Origin: a virus | Length of the DNA: 38,402 bases | Virus record (IMG/VR): IMGVR_UViG_3300037316_000192 | Span: 1-38,402 of that record | Direction: 5' to 3' (one strand) | Shown here: piece by piece, positions 25,825-33,427 of the stretch | How the letters are laid out: each line of letters opens with the position of its first letter | How positions within the stretch are numbered: position 1 is the stretch's first letter | Notes under the pieces: generated by a model | The model's database searches: none | What the model was told of the DNA's origin: nothing | The model's input: only the letters and a program-made list of their open reading frames with translations | Translations under genes and position numbers: made by a program

Positions 25825-27389
25825 CGGCGCTTGACGCTGGCGAGCTGCCTGCCGCCGATGTTGGCCTCGATCGCGCGCCCCGCGAGCCGCCCGGTGCGCA
25901 GCGCGCGCTCGACGGCGCGCGTGCCCTCGGACAGGCACATCACCGCGGCGTCACCCTTGTCAGGCGATCGGCCGAGCCGCGCCCTGATCTCTTCCTTGTC
26001 CTCGATCTTGATCCCGCGCGTGGTCAGCTCCCAGCGATAGCTCGCCAGATCAGCCTTCAGCTGCGGATCGCTCGGCAGCGCGACCACCGAGCCGCCCTCC
26101 TGGGTGGGGTCAAGCTCCTCGCGGAAGCGCCAGGTCGCCTCGGCGCGCTTGTTGAAGAACTTCAGCTTGCCGTCGCGCGTGCGCGCGTTCGATGTCACCA
26201 CGCCGTTGAAGGCAACGCAGTCGATGCCGTTGTCCTTGAGCGCGATCAGCGCGTCGCCACCCCAGCCGCCACCGAGGTCGACGATGACGGGGCAGCGGTC
26301 CCGCCGATGCCTGACCACGTCGCCGGCGGTCAGTCGGCCAGTCTTGTCAATCTCTCTCTTCGAGTCGAACGGTGCAAACCAGCCGCCATAGCGGAAGCAG
26401 ATCACCCGCTCGTCGCCGCCACCAGGCGCTACGTCGACCGCCATCGCGGTCATCTGCGTCCGCGGCGGGACCTTGTTTTCCCAGCGCTGCATCGCCGCGT
26501 CGATCCAGGCGGTCGGGATGACCTGCCAGTCGTCGTCCTGGATGCCGGCCCCGAAGTCACCGTCGCGATAGGCGCGCCTGAGCTCGGCCGGGAGCGAATC
26601 CAGCATCGCGGCGTAGTCGGTCGAGGCGAGATCCGGGTTATCGGACAGCGACGACGGAATGAAGGTGCGCGACTTGGCGAGCAGTGGCCGCACCGACCAG
26701 GGCACGGTGTGCGGCCCGCGGCCGTCAACCTCGAGGTCCTCGTCGCCTTCGCCGCGAATGTACCAGCGCAGCTCGCCGGGCTTGGCAGGCTTCGGATGGT
26801 TCGGGTCGAGCCAGGCGCCCCAGTATTGAATGATCCACAGGCCTTCCGGCCTGGTCGGCGGGTTGCCCGCGGCCACCACGCGACAACGCTGACCAGGCTT
26901 GGTCGAGCGGTTCCATGTGGTGATGAACTTGTACTGCGAGAGCGTGAAATCGCCGATCTCGTCGAAGCCGTAGAAGTCGCGCGGGCGGCCCTTGTGGCGT
27001 TCCTTGTCCTGCTCGAACTGGCAGCCACCGAAGCGGATCGAGGATTCGCGAAACGTCAGGACCTTGTCCTGGCCGTTGAACCCGGCCGAAGGGCCGGCCA
27101 CCTCGCGCGCGCGCTTGGCCAGATCCTTGGCATCGTCGTTGAGCCGGCGCAGGATCAGCGAGTTGGAATGCGCCGTCAGCGCCACGCCGATCAGCAGATC
27201 GGTTTTGCCGCCACCGGCCTCGCCGCCGTAGAATAGCTCGTCGGCCTCGCAGTCATAGGCCGCGGTCTGCGGCCCGATGTTCGGCACCCACGGGATCAGC
27301 GCGGTGTGTGCAAGCGTGATCCGCCTTGCGTCCGCAGCGCCGCGATCGCCCGCCTTGAGCCGCTCGAGCAGCTCGTCGAGCAGGCTCAC
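25821..27389 (-). CDS. terL: Terminase large subunit, 522 aa
   Basis: The packaging motor has an N-terminal ATPase: Walker A GGEAGGGKT (residues 55-63) and Walker B DFYGFDEI with Asp143-Glu144. AAGNPP at ~180 serves as the coupling motif. The C-terminal RNase H-like nuclease has VDVAPGGGDE (Asp319), IVDLGGGWGGD, and DKGDAAVM (Asp477/Asp480). It would cut concatemers and drive DNA into the prohead through the portal. Length is normal for the family. ATG 27389 sits six bases from the upstream gene. Confidence 0.93.
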   Translation of the reverse strand: MSLLDELLERLKAGDRGAADARRITLAHTALIPWVPNIGPQTAAYDCEADELFYGGEAGGGKTDLLIGVALTAHSNSLILRRLNDDAKDLAKRAREVAGPSAGFNGQDKVLTFRESSIRFGGCQFEQDKERHKGRPRDFYGFDEIGDFTLSQYKFITTWNRSTKPGQRCRVVAAGNPPTRPEGLWIIQYWGAWLDPNHPKPAKPGELRWYIRGEGDEDLEVDGRGPHTVPWSVRPLLAKSRTFIPSSLSDNPDLASTDYAAMLDSLPAELRRAYRDGDFGAGIQDDDWQVIPTAWIDAAMQRWENKVPPRTQMTAMAVDVAPGGGDERVICFRYGGWFAPFDSKREIDKTGRLTAGDVVRHRRDRCPVIVDLGGGWGGDALIALKDNGIDCVAFNGVVTSNARTRDGKLKFFNKRAEATWRFREELDPTQEGGSVVALPSDPQLKADLASYRWELTTRGIKIEDKEEIRARLGRSPDKGDAAVMCLSEGTRAVERALRTGRLAGRAIEANIGGRQLASVKRR

Positions 27390-27395
27390 GCGGCG

Positions 27396-27764
27396 TTACG
27401 ACCTCGGGAAGATGCACACCAGCATGACGTCGGTGCTGGCGGTCACCTGCTGTATCTGGTTCGCAACCGAGATCGTGGTCTCGAACTTCGCCGACGCATC
27501 GGCTGGCGTCGACAGATCCGTGACGCTCACAACGGAGTCGCCGGGCTGCACGCCGGTCAGCGTCACCGCACCCGCCGGCGAAACGCCGGTCACGGCCTTG
27601 ACGAAATACGGGCCGCCCGCCAGCCGGTTCGAGGCAATGACCTTGCCGTCGAGAATTAGCGCGGAAGGATCGCCACTCTGACCGTCGCCGATGATGCCGA
27701 GGCGTCGGCCGTGTTCCCAGATCAGAGCGTCGTCGGAAGTCGCAGCGCGTCCAAGTGCAGCCAT
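27396..27764 (-). CDS. Small virion-type protein, 122 aa
   Basis: A beta-rich protein without charged helices: LGIIGDGQSGDPSALILDGK, then PAGAVTLTGVQPGDSVVSVT and FETTISVANQIQQVTAS. Composition suggests a small structural or decoration protein. AGGAG precedes ATG 27764. It lies between terminase small and large subunits, an unusual place for a structural gene. The function is inferred from composition only. Confidence 0.62.
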   Translation of the reverse strand: MAALGRAATSDDALIWEHGRRLGIIGDGQSGDPSALILDGKVIASNRLAGGPYFVKAVTGVSPAGAVTLTGVQPGDSVVSVTDLSTPADASAKFETTISVANQIQQVTASTDVMLVCIFPRS

Positions 27765-27810
27765 TTTGGTCTCCTGATGTTAAAACCGCGAGGCCGCGCG
27801 GCGCGGGTCG

Positions 27811-28152
27811 TTACTCTCTGAGGTACCCCTGCGCGCTCGCGAAAACCGCGTTGACGGCCGAATTGACCTGGAAGGTCAGTGCCGTCTTGGCGGGCATGAC
27901 GATCGGCGCGTCGAATACGATGTCGCGGATCCCGCCGCCGTCGGCCTGCGGTGGCAATACGAAAACAGTTGTGGACGGGTCATTGAGCGCGACCGTCTGT
28001 GCACTGGCTCCAGCGTCGGTGCGACCGAGCTGCAGGCTCGCAATGCAGATCGCACCCTCGCTGGGTGCTGCGATCAGCGTCGTCGCTGTGCCAGCGCTCG
28101 TGCTGGCGGCGCCAGCCACGGCCTGTGAGTAGCTCGGCAGATAAGCAGACAT
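27811..28152 (-). CDS. Small virion-type protein, 113 aa
   Basis: An Ala/Thr/Ser/Val-rich beta protein (TATTLIAAPSEGAICIASLQ, MPAKTALTFQVNSAVNAVF). It resembles its downstream neighbour in composition; both may be capsid decoration or tail components. It starts ten bases after the terminase small subunit stop. No family is recognised. Confidence 0.6.
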   Translation of the reverse strand: MSAYLPSYSQAVAGAASTSAGTATTLIAAPSEGAICIASLQLGRTDAGASAQTVALNDPSTTVFVLPPQADGGGIRDIVFDAPIVMPAKTALTFQVNSAVNAVFASAQGYLRE

Positions 28153-28162
28153 TCAATAGCCC

Positions 28163-28807
28163 TCACTTCTTCGATTTTGCCTTCGCCGGCGGCGGCGTGT
28201 TCTTGTCGGCGCGCGACAGCAGGAATGCGACGCGGCGCGCCACCTCGAGGTCGGACACCTCGCTGGCTTCTGCGGCGCCGGTCCCGAGCGCGCGACCGTC
28301 CGGGTCGGCGTGCCTAATCGGCTCGTAGTGACGACGCAGTTCGGCCAGCGGGGCATGCTTGCCGTGCAGTTTCACCTTCACCCGCTTGACGTCCCGGGCG
28401 TCCTCGCCGTGACCTTCGACGTAGGTCTCGACCGTCAGCTCCTGAATTGTCGCCGCATGCTCCGGCGGAAGGCTCGTAAGCGCCTCGACGACGTCCGTGG
28501 TGTCGTCGCCGCCAACAATGATGTTCTGGATGTTGGCGCGGCCGAGCTTCGAGAGCTCCTCGAGCACCTCGGCGAGGCTCATCACGTTGGAGGTCGCGGC
28601 CGATTTTTGCAGCCAGGCGAGACGGTCCGAAAAGTTGACAGTTTTCAACAAACGGGAGAACGCGGATTTCGCAGATCTCTCTGATACTTCCGGGTAAACC
28701 TGCCGGTAGGCTCGCCAGCCGAGACGCTGCGGATCGCTGAAATAGTGTTGCAAAATCGCTTCGTGCTTAACATTTCGCAGCGGATTTGCAGCAATTTCGG
28801 CAGACAT
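28163..28807 (-). CDS. Terminase small subunit-like protein, 214 aa
   Basis: N-terminal residues ~10-60 (LQHYFSDPQRLGWRAYRQVYP, then RSAKSAFSRLLKTVNF) match the helix-turn-helix of Terminase_2-type small subunits, with the A-Y-x-x-x-Y-P motif. The middle contains MSLAEVLEELSKLGRANIQN, and the C-terminal end is basic (PPPAKAKSKK), as for a DNA-recognition subunit. It lies 774 bp upstream of terL, with two small genes between. The start forms TGATG with the upstream gene. The DNA pac or cos site cannot be located from sequence alone. Confidence 0.82.
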   Translation of the reverse strand: MSAEIAANPLRNVKHEAILQHYFSDPQRLGWRAYRQVYPEVSERSAKSAFSRLLKTVNFSDRLAWLQKSAATSNVMSLAEVLEELSKLGRANIQNIIVGGDDTTDVVEALTSLPPEHAATIQELTVETYVEGHGEDARDVKRVKVKLHGKHAPLAELRRHYEPIRHADPDGRALGTGAAEASEVSDLEVARRVAFLLSRADKNTPPPAKAKSKK

Positions 28808-28995
28808 CAGCTGGTGATCAGTAGGTGGACCTCGTCGCGCCAGAGCACGGAGGCCAGGATTCGCGCTGCCAGAGCATCCGGATGCAAGCGCCGACGCTGC
28901 GCCTCGAGCTCGAGCATTCGATATTCCTCGGCCGTGAGCCAGGCATGTGCGACGTGGGGCGCCCGCGGCGCGATCGGATCTGGTGAGCCGGCCAT
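28807..28995 (-). CDS. Small hypothetical protein, 62 aa
   Basis: ATG 28995 has GAGG five bases upstream; a GTG two codons earlier is an alternative. Residues 20-55 are one amphipathic helix (LTAEEYRMLELEAQRRRLHP, DALAARILASVLW). It is the first gene of the packaging operon and is coupled to the terminase small subunit by TGATG. The function is unknown. Confidence 0.62.
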   Translation of the reverse strand: MAGSPDPIAPRAPHVAHAWLTAEEYRMLELEAQRRRLHPDALAARILASVLWRDEVHLLITS

Positions 28996-29011
28996 CGGCA
29001 CCTCGAAACGA

Positions 29012-29038
29012 AAGAGGCCGCCAATTTGGCGGCCTCTT
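29012..29038 (-). terminator. Intrinsic terminator, perfect 11-bp stem
   Basis: AAGAGGCCGCC and GGCGGCCTCTT form a perfect stem with a 5-base loop. On the minus strand it is followed by TTCGTTTCG, a moderate T-rich tail. It ends the transcript of the 41-aa gene just before the packaging operon; its symmetry could also act on the plus strand. Confidence 0.75.
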
Positions 29039-29059
29039 ATTGTGCAGGCCCGCAGGATG

Positions 29060-29185
29060 TCAGCGGCCGCGCGTGCTGCGCTTCGCTGCTGTCGTCCTTC
29101 GCGCCGCTGATGCGCGCGCCGGCTTCTTCGCCATCTTCATCTTGGCCGAAGTCTTGCGCTTGGCCGTGGTGCGTGTCGTCGCCAT
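29060..29185 (-). CDS. Lys/Arg/Ala/Thr-rich basic protein, 41 aa (histone H1-like composition)
   Basis: The ATG at 29185 has GAGGAG five bases upstream, a strong ribosome site. The product begins MATTRTTAKRKTSAK and keeps a pattern of Lys/Arg with Ala and Thr to the end, with no hydrophobic core. Its composition resembles H1-like nucleoid proteins, so DNA or RNA binding is plausible. It has its own terminator downstream and follows the integrase gene. It is short; I rely on the ribosome site and bias. Confidence 0.68.
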   Translation of the reverse strand: MATTRTTAKRKTSAKMKMAKKPARASAARRTTAAKRSTRGR

Positions 29186-29323
29186 GTTGGCTCCTCTGTT
29201 ATCGCGGGCAAATCACCCGCGGCAGAAGAGAATCACGGCCGAGTCGACGGGTCAAATCCTGACGTCCGGGAAGAGCGATTATCGGAGCGTCAGAACCGTC
29301 ACCGTGGTCTTTAGGATGAACAT
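29186..29323. other. Non-coding gap between integrase and the 41-aa gene
   Basis: This 138-bp stretch contains a hairpin (CGCGGG at 29203-29208 and CCCGCG at 29216-29221) just upstream of the ribosome site of the 41-aa gene. The phage attachment site often lies beside the integrase, so attP could be here, but I see no tRNA-like or other core that proves it. Confidence 0.4.
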
Positions 29324-30268
29324 CTACAGAAAATCCTCGCCGGCATGATCATCGAACGCGGCCTCGCGGCGGTCGTAGCCCTTCAGCGTGTCGACCTTCA
29401 CGTGGCGGGTGATGCCCATGATCTTGAGCACGTCGACCTTGTGGTCGAGCGAGCTCGTAACGAAACCGGCGCGCAGCGAATGTCCTGAGAAGACACTCTC
29501 ATCGATGCCGGCGGCGCGCACTGCGCGTTTCACGATGCGGGCGACCGAGCGGTCCGAGAGTCTCTGCGCGCCGAGCCGGCCGTGGCGATCGACCTCACGG
29601 AACAGGGGGCCTTCCGTGATGCCGGACGCCTGCAGCCAGGCCTCGAGCGCGTCCACGGGTTTCAAGCCGCGGCCGCGCGGTACCGGAATTTTGACGCCCT
29701 TGCCGTCCTGGTCGGTCTTGGTCTGGCCGAGCTCGAGCATCATGCCCCTGGGGCGGAATTCGACATCGTTGACTTTTAAGTCAACCAGCTCGGACCGGCG
29801 GAGCGCTGCGGCGAAGCCGACCAGCAGCAGCGCGCGATCGCGAATCCCTGCGAGGCCGGCCGGCAGCGCGTCGATGACCTGGCGCAGCAGCTCGGCGGTC
29901 AGCGGCGCCTTCTTGACCTGGCGCTTGCCGATCGAGCGCCGGATCCCGCGCATCACGGCCTTAACGCCTTCGGAATTGGTCGGCGGTTCGTGCCCGGCCG
30001 CCTTGTGTACAGATCTGATCGCGGCTACCCGCCGCTCGATGGTTGAGGGCTTCAACCCGCCGTCGGCGAGCTGCGCCAGGTAGCGGGCTACATCGATGGG
30101 CGTCGCCGGCAGGGGGGCAACGCCGGCGACGCCGCACCAGGTGGTAAAGTCCCCCCAATCGGCGGCGTACGCGCGCCTGGTGTTTTGCGATTTCTCGGCC
30201 GCCAGATAGCTTCGGACCGAGGCCATCGGATCGACGAGCTCGGTTGATGTCACTTTTTGCTCCCTCAT
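29324..30268 (-). CDS. int: Tyrosine recombinase / phage integrase, 314 aa
   Basis: Residues 15-105 are the SAM-like core-binding domain (YLAAEKSQNTRRAYAADWGDF). The catalytic domain holds Arg157 (ALRRSEL), the TKTDQDGKG lysine strand, HSLRAG with His263 and Arg266, His289 (ITRHVKVD) and the nucleophile Tyr298 (KGYDRRE). All expected residues are present, so it should be active in integration and excision. The numbering uses ATG 30268; a GTG five codons later has GAGGGAG six bases upstream and may be the true start. A palindrome, CCCTCATTTGAGGG (30262-30275), covers the start region and could be an operator. Confidence 0.92.
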   Translation of the reverse strand: MREQKVTSTELVDPMASVRSYLAAEKSQNTRRAYAADWGDFTTWCGVAGVAPLPATPIDVARYLAQLADGGLKPSTIERRVAAIRSVHKAAGHEPPTNSEGVKAVMRGIRRSIGKRQVKKAPLTAELLRQVIDALPAGLAGIRDRALLLVGFAAALRRSELVDLKVNDVEFRPRGMMLELGQTKTDQDGKGVKIPVPRGRGLKPVDALEAWLQASGITEGPLFREVDRHGRLGAQRLSDRSVARIVKRAVRAAGIDESVFSGHSLRAGFVTSSLDHKVDVLKIMGITRHVKVDTLKGYDRREAAFDDHAGEDFL

Positions 30269-30326
30269 TTGAGGGCGAGAAAATCGACATCGGCCGTTAA
30301 GCGCGGTTATCGGACGCCAGCCGGCC

Positions 30327-30617
30327 TCAACAGAGCGGATGCTCCGCCACCTGGCGTCGGGTCAGCACCAGCACGGTGCGCCCTTCGATATGGCGAGTCG
30401 TGTGGCTGATGGCCTGGCGGCCGATCGGCGCCGGCGCAGCGACGAGCTGCTCGAGCACCTTCCCGGTCCTGCAGCGCTGCGCGATCGCCCGCGCCTTGCC
30501 GGCCAGCTCGGAGCGATCCTCGTGAAACGCGTGCGGGTTACGGTTCGACGGCGGCTTCATGCGCGCGATCGCTTCGGCCAGTGCATCGAGCTCGGCCGCG
30601 AGTTCGAGGTCGATCAC
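30327..30617 (-). CDS. Hypothetical protein, 96 aa
   Basis: A GTG start at 30617 overlaps the stop of the 57-aa gene (GTGA). The N-terminal 25 residues form a helix (LELAAELDALAEAIARM), and residues 35-55 are charged (EDRSELAGKARAIAQRCR). The C-terminal strand is TVLVLTRRQVAEH. It lies upstream of the integrase. No family is recognised. Confidence 0.58.
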   Translation of the reverse strand: MIDLELAAELDALAEAIARMKPPSNRNPHAFHEDRSELAGKARAIAQRCRTGKVLEQLVAAPAPIGRQAISHTTRHIEGRTVLVLTRRQVAEHPLC

Positions 30618-30787
30618 TCCGCCTCCTCCAGCTCGGCGCGGAGATCCGCGACGCTGAGCTCACCAGGCAATTCGCCAAGGAAACGCCGGACGATGCGGCG
30701 GGCCTTCGCTATCTCTCGGTCGGACGCCGTCGGCCGCTCCGGATTGGGGCGCTCGGCTGCCGCGTAGATCGCGTCGGCGACAAGCAC
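30614..30787 (-). CDS. Small helical protein with GTG start, 57 aa
   Basis: The GTG at 30787 lies one base after the upstream stop, and its own stop overlaps the next gene's start. The product is charged and helical (SDREIAKARRIVRRFLGELP, ADLRAELEEAE). Exact tight packing between neighbours supports translation. The function is unknown. Confidence 0.55.
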   Translation of the reverse strand: MLVADAIYAAAERPNPERPTASDREIAKARRIVRRFLGELPGELSVADLRAELEEAE

Positions 30788-30788
30788 G

Positions 30789-31040
30789 CTAGTCGGGCGC
30801 GAAGTGCGGCCGCACCTTCAGCTCGCCGTTGCTGTACGAATATGATCCCGCGCTGTCGGCGAGATGGCCCGTGGCGCTCACTTCGACCGCGCGCAGCTCT
30901 TGGCCGCTCTGCGGTCCGATGTTCTCGATCGCGGTCTTCAGGAAAGCACACACCGGCGCCGGCACGCTGCTCTTGTACTGTTCGACGAGCGCCAGCGCGT
31001 GCGACTTGGACCTAGCGGTAAAAGCGAGACTGAATGACAT
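30789..31040 (-). CDS. Hypothetical protein, 83 aa
   Basis: ATG 31040 has GGGAG six bases upstream, so I prefer it to a longer frame. The sequence begins MSFSLAFTARSKSHALALVE and continues with helix (CAFLKTAIENIG) and beta (ELRAVEVSATGHLA). Its compact alternating pattern suggests a folded small domain. No family is recognised. Confidence 0.62.
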   Translation of the reverse strand: MSFSLAFTARSKSHALALVEQYKSSVPAPVCAFLKTAIENIGPQSGQELRAVEVSATGHLADSAGSYSYSNGELKVRPHFAPD

Positions 31041-31058
31041 CAACGGCTCCCTAAACGC

Positions 31059-31092
31059 AAAAAGCCCGGCGAACCAATCAAGGCTCCCGGGC
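31059..31092 (-). terminator. Intrinsic terminator after the 31101 gene
   Basis: GCCCGG (31064-31069) pairs with CCGGGC (31087-31092) around a 17-base loop with extra pairing. The five A's at 31059-31063 become a T-run on the minus strand. It separates the 206-aa gene from the small genes near the integrase. Confidence 0.7.
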
Positions 31093-31100
31093 ATAGGTCT

Positions 31101-31721
31101 CTATTTTGTATTTCGATACTGCGTCGGCTTGCGGCGCCCCGTCAATCCGAAAAGCGCGCGCAGGCCCTCCAGCCCTGCAACAAGGTAAACGAGTTCCGAA
31201 GGCTCAATCGTGCCGCGTTGCACCGCGACCTGGTTGACGGCGCGCAGCTCGCGCACGCCGAGCCGGCGCAATGTCCCGTAGGCGCGATCGTAGCGGCCCT
31301 TGCGCCTGGCGCATTCGCAGTTTTCCGGCGCCAGCGTGCAGAGCAGATCGAGACAGGGAAAGCCGCGGCCGCTGCCGGCGACGTCGCGCGGCGCCTCGAT
31401 GACGCTGCGATAGGAGCCGACGATCTGCGCATACATCTCGGCCGCGTCGTAGCGATCGCGGGCGGCAGCAACGTCGTGGTCCTTCTTGTCGGCCAGCATG
31501 CCGGTCAGCCAGAGCCGGCCGATCGGCGATTCCGCCTCCTCGCTGCCGGCGGCTTTTTTCACCTCGAGATCGTCGGCACCCTCGGCGCGCATCTCGTGCG
31601 CCAGCGCGCGGCGGTGTGGCTGGCGCGATGTCCTGACGCGATCGTCGGGCTGCTTGTCCTTCTTGAGCTGGCCGCCCGCGTGGCGTGGCCCGTTTTTTCT
31701 CTTACGGCCGGCGCGCGACAT
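31101..31721 (-). CDS. Hypothetical protein with basic N-terminus, 206 aa
   Basis: I prefer ATG 31721 (MSRAGRKRKNGPRHAGG), a typical basic N-terminus. The earlier ATG at 31781 overlaps the upstream stop as TAATG and would add 20 arginine-rich residues of lower quality. The core has LADKKDHDVAAARDRYDAAE, CLDLLCTLAPENCECARRKG with five cysteines, and YDRAYGTLRRLGVRELRAVN. The Cys cluster may bind metal. The function is unknown; nucleic-acid binding is possible. Confidence 0.65.
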   Translation of the reverse strand: MSRAGRKRKNGPRHAGGQLKKDKQPDDRVRTSRQPHRRALAHEMRAEGADDLEVKKAAGSEEAESPIGRLWLTGMLADKKDHDVAAARDRYDAAEMYAQIVGSYRSVIEAPRDVAGSGRGFPCLDLLCTLAPENCECARRKGRYDRAYGTLRRLGVRELRAVNQVAVQRGTIEPSELVYLVAGLEGLRALFGLTGRRKPTQYRNTK

Positions 31722-31780
31722 TCTGAAGACCCCGAATTCCCGGCGCGGCGGAAGCCGCGCCGCCCTGCCCGCAAGCCCCA

Positions 31781-32161
31781 TTAGCGGCGCCTACCGGACG
31801 CGACCTCGAGATCCGGCGGCGGCCGCGCCTGGTCGGGTCCGGGAAGATGCGGATCCAGCGAGGTCGGTGAGAAAGCGACGTCGGCCCCGACGATGATCGA
31901 CCAGGTGTCGCGGCCGGGGGGACGTGTAGGCGTCGACAGTGTGGCGGCGATCGACAGCGGCGGCCGGCCGAGGGCACTCACCCGCAGAAGCCGCGTGGCG
32001 TGCTCGAACACGGCTTCCCGAGAAGGTCCGGAGATCTCGACCAGCATCCGGTCGACGCGCAGCAGGCAGCCGTCCGGCGACGGCTGGTGGATGCCGGAAT
32101 CGACGTGGGTGCCGGCCGGCAGCAGGAAGGAGAGGCGATATGAACCGGGGTGGCAACGCAT
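31781..32161 (-). CDS. Hypothetical protein, 126 aa
   Basis: ATG 32161 has AAGGGG eight bases upstream. The protein has beta-like stretches (YRLSFLLPAGTHVD, CLLRVDRMLVEISG, WSIIVGADVAF) joined by Pro-rich loops, and the last 25 residues are Pro/Asp/Arg-rich. It shares TAATG with the next reading frame. No family is recognised; the call rests on the ribosome site, coupling and codon bias. Confidence 0.55.
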   Translation of the reverse strand: MRCHPGSYRLSFLLPAGTHVDSGIHQPSPDGCLLRVDRMLVEISGPSREAVFEHATRLLRVSALGRPPLSIAATLSTPTRPPGRDTWSIIVGADVAFSPTSLDPHLPGPDQARPPPDLEVASGRRR

Positions 32162-32252
32162 GACTGTAACCCCTTGGCCGGTCGGGATTAGTCCAGAGGG
32201 GTTTGCAAGCCGTTAATGCGCCTGCAACGATGCGCGGCGCCGCTGATCGCGG

Positions 32253-32525
32253 TTAACGCGCCAGCAAGGGGTCCAGCGCCCGTGCCGCCGCTTCGTGACC
32301 GGCCAGCACCGTGAAGACCTCGGCGCCCTGGGTCAGCAGTTCGGCGCGGCGCAGCCAGCTGCCGATCTCGATCGAGCCGGGGTCGCGCGCATTCCCAGTC
32401 CTCACCAGGTGCTCGACCAGATGGATGCGGTGGCGTTCCCACATCGCGATATCGATCAGCGCCAGCGAGATCTCGGCAAAGCTTGCCCTGATGGTTCCGC
32501 GATGCGGCGTGCTCGGCTCGGCCAT
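32253..32525 (-). CDS. Hypothetical helical protein, 90 aa
   Basis: ATG 32525 has GGGAGGGG four bases upstream, so I reject a longer frame. The body is helical (RASFAEISLALIDIAMWERH, RIHLVEHLVRTG, AEVFTVLAGHEAAARALDP). It begins the leftward cluster next to a divergent, AT-rich control region. The function is unknown. Confidence 0.62.
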   Translation of the reverse strand: MAEPSTPHRGTIRASFAEISLALIDIAMWERHRIHLVEHLVRTGNARDPGSIEIGSWLRRAELLTQGAEVFTVLAGHEAAARALDPLLAR

Positions 32526-32711
32526 GGGTCCCCTCCCGGCGCGCCGCAGCGTTACCATATGTATGGTGTAAATGGAAGCGATTACAGCTGCTTAGTGTAT
32601 TTCCCTCACGTAGATTATTAAATTTGCGGTTAGAGAGCAGTTTTGACCAGCCATGCTCCCGGCAATACGGCATGATGACGAATCAGGCCGCCTGATCCCC
32701 GGGGGTGAAAC
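32526..32711. promoter_or_regulatory. Divergent AT-rich control region
   Basis: This 186-bp gap separates a leftward and a rightward gene and is unusually AT-rich. It contains the palindrome ACCATA-TG-TATGGT at 32554-32567. A possible rightward promoter is TTGACC (32643-32648), 17 bases, TACGGC (32666-32671), ending about 40 bp before the 88-aa gene. The -10 is weak, so this is a candidate only. Confidence 0.42.
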
Positions 32712-32978
32712 ATGCCGTCTGCTAGCAGGGCTTCCAGGACCGAGACCTGGCTTGAGGCCGCACCGCGCTACACCATGGAAGAGCTCTGGCAGACCCGGCG
32801 CAACCTGCTGCGCTATGCCCGATCGTTTCCACCGGGCCCGGAGCGCAACCAGCGCCGCCAGATCGCCCGCAGCCTGCGCCGGCTGTTTCTGGACCCCGCC
32901 TGGCTCGACCGCAACACCGTGGAGGGCACACCACCACCGCCGGCCTCCGCGCGCGGTCTGCGCAGCGTCGTGGTCTGA
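32712..32978 (+). CDS. Hypothetical basic protein, 88 aa
   Basis: This is the only plus-strand gene inside the leftward block. GGGGGTGA precedes the ATG. Residues 20-70 are aromatic and basic helices (MEELWQTRRNLLRYARSFPP, RRQIARSLRRLFLDPAWLD), followed by a Pro-rich tail. The helix pair could contact nucleic acid. No family is recognised. Confidence 0.62.
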   Translation: MPSASRASRTETWLEAAPRYTMEELWQTRRNLLRYARSFPPGPERNQRRQIARSLRRLFLDPAWLDRNTVEGTPPPPASARGLRSVVV

Positions 32979-33045
32979 GAGCGGATTCGGCAGGCGGTTT
33001 CACGTGAAAGCTTAGAACAGCGCCGCCAGGTCCTCGACACTCGCT

Positions 33046-33372
33046 TCACGGTGCGCGGCAGTCCAGGAGATCCTCAAACCGCCCGACCACGAGCTCCATC
33101 CGCCGCAGCACCTCGGTGTTGCAGGTGTGAATGAAGGCCAGGCCCTCGAGGTGTGAGGTCGGCCTCGTCCCCGATTTGGCGGTCGTCTCCCCTGGCGCGC
33201 TCGGCGTCGAGGCTCGCCCCTCGAAGGCGACCCGCACGCGCTCGAGCCGCACGGAGAGCTTGGCAAAGGCCGAGCAGTCTTCGGTCGCCTCGTCCAGGGC
33301 CGACTGCGCCCCGGCCCTCTTCCTGACCGCCGTGGGATCCGTGGTCGCGACGTCGGCCTCGGCTTCGCTCAT
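33046..33372 (-). CDS. Hypothetical protein, 108 aa, possible shortened C-terminus
   Basis: ATG 33372 has AAGGA six bases upstream. Residues 1-60 are Ala/Glu/Thr-rich, and 75-105 are helical (LAFIHTCNTEVLRRMELVVG). It stops shortly after RFEDLLDCRAP. The +1 frame continues for 12 more protein-like residues (REASVEDLAALF) to 33012. Removing one base would join RFEDLLD to AAHREASVEDLAALF, so a one-base insertion may have shortened the gene. Confidence 0.5.
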   Translation of the reverse strand: MSEAEADVATTDPTAVRKRAGAQSALDEATEDCSAFAKLSVRLERVRVAFEGRASTPSAPGETTAKSGTRPTSHLEGLAFIHTCNTEVLRRMELVVGRFEDLLDCRAP

Positions 33373-33399
33373 GAGTGATCCTTTTCCAAGTTGTACACC

Positions 33400-33427
33400 G
33401 TCACGCCGTGACGCGCGTGACGGTCAG
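33400..33427. repeat. GTCACG palindrome cluster at the end of the replication gene
   Basis: GTCACG-C-CGTGAC lies at 33400-33412 and CGTGAC-G-GTCA at 33416-33426, overlapping the stop of the replication gene. The same motif pair occurs again inside that gene, 423 bp to the right. Confidence 0.75.

Noticed and set aside
33012-33266. 84-codon minus frame as an independent gene
   Set aside because: It overlaps the 108-aa gene, which has the ribosome site; only its last residues look protein-like, which is reported as a possible frameshift.
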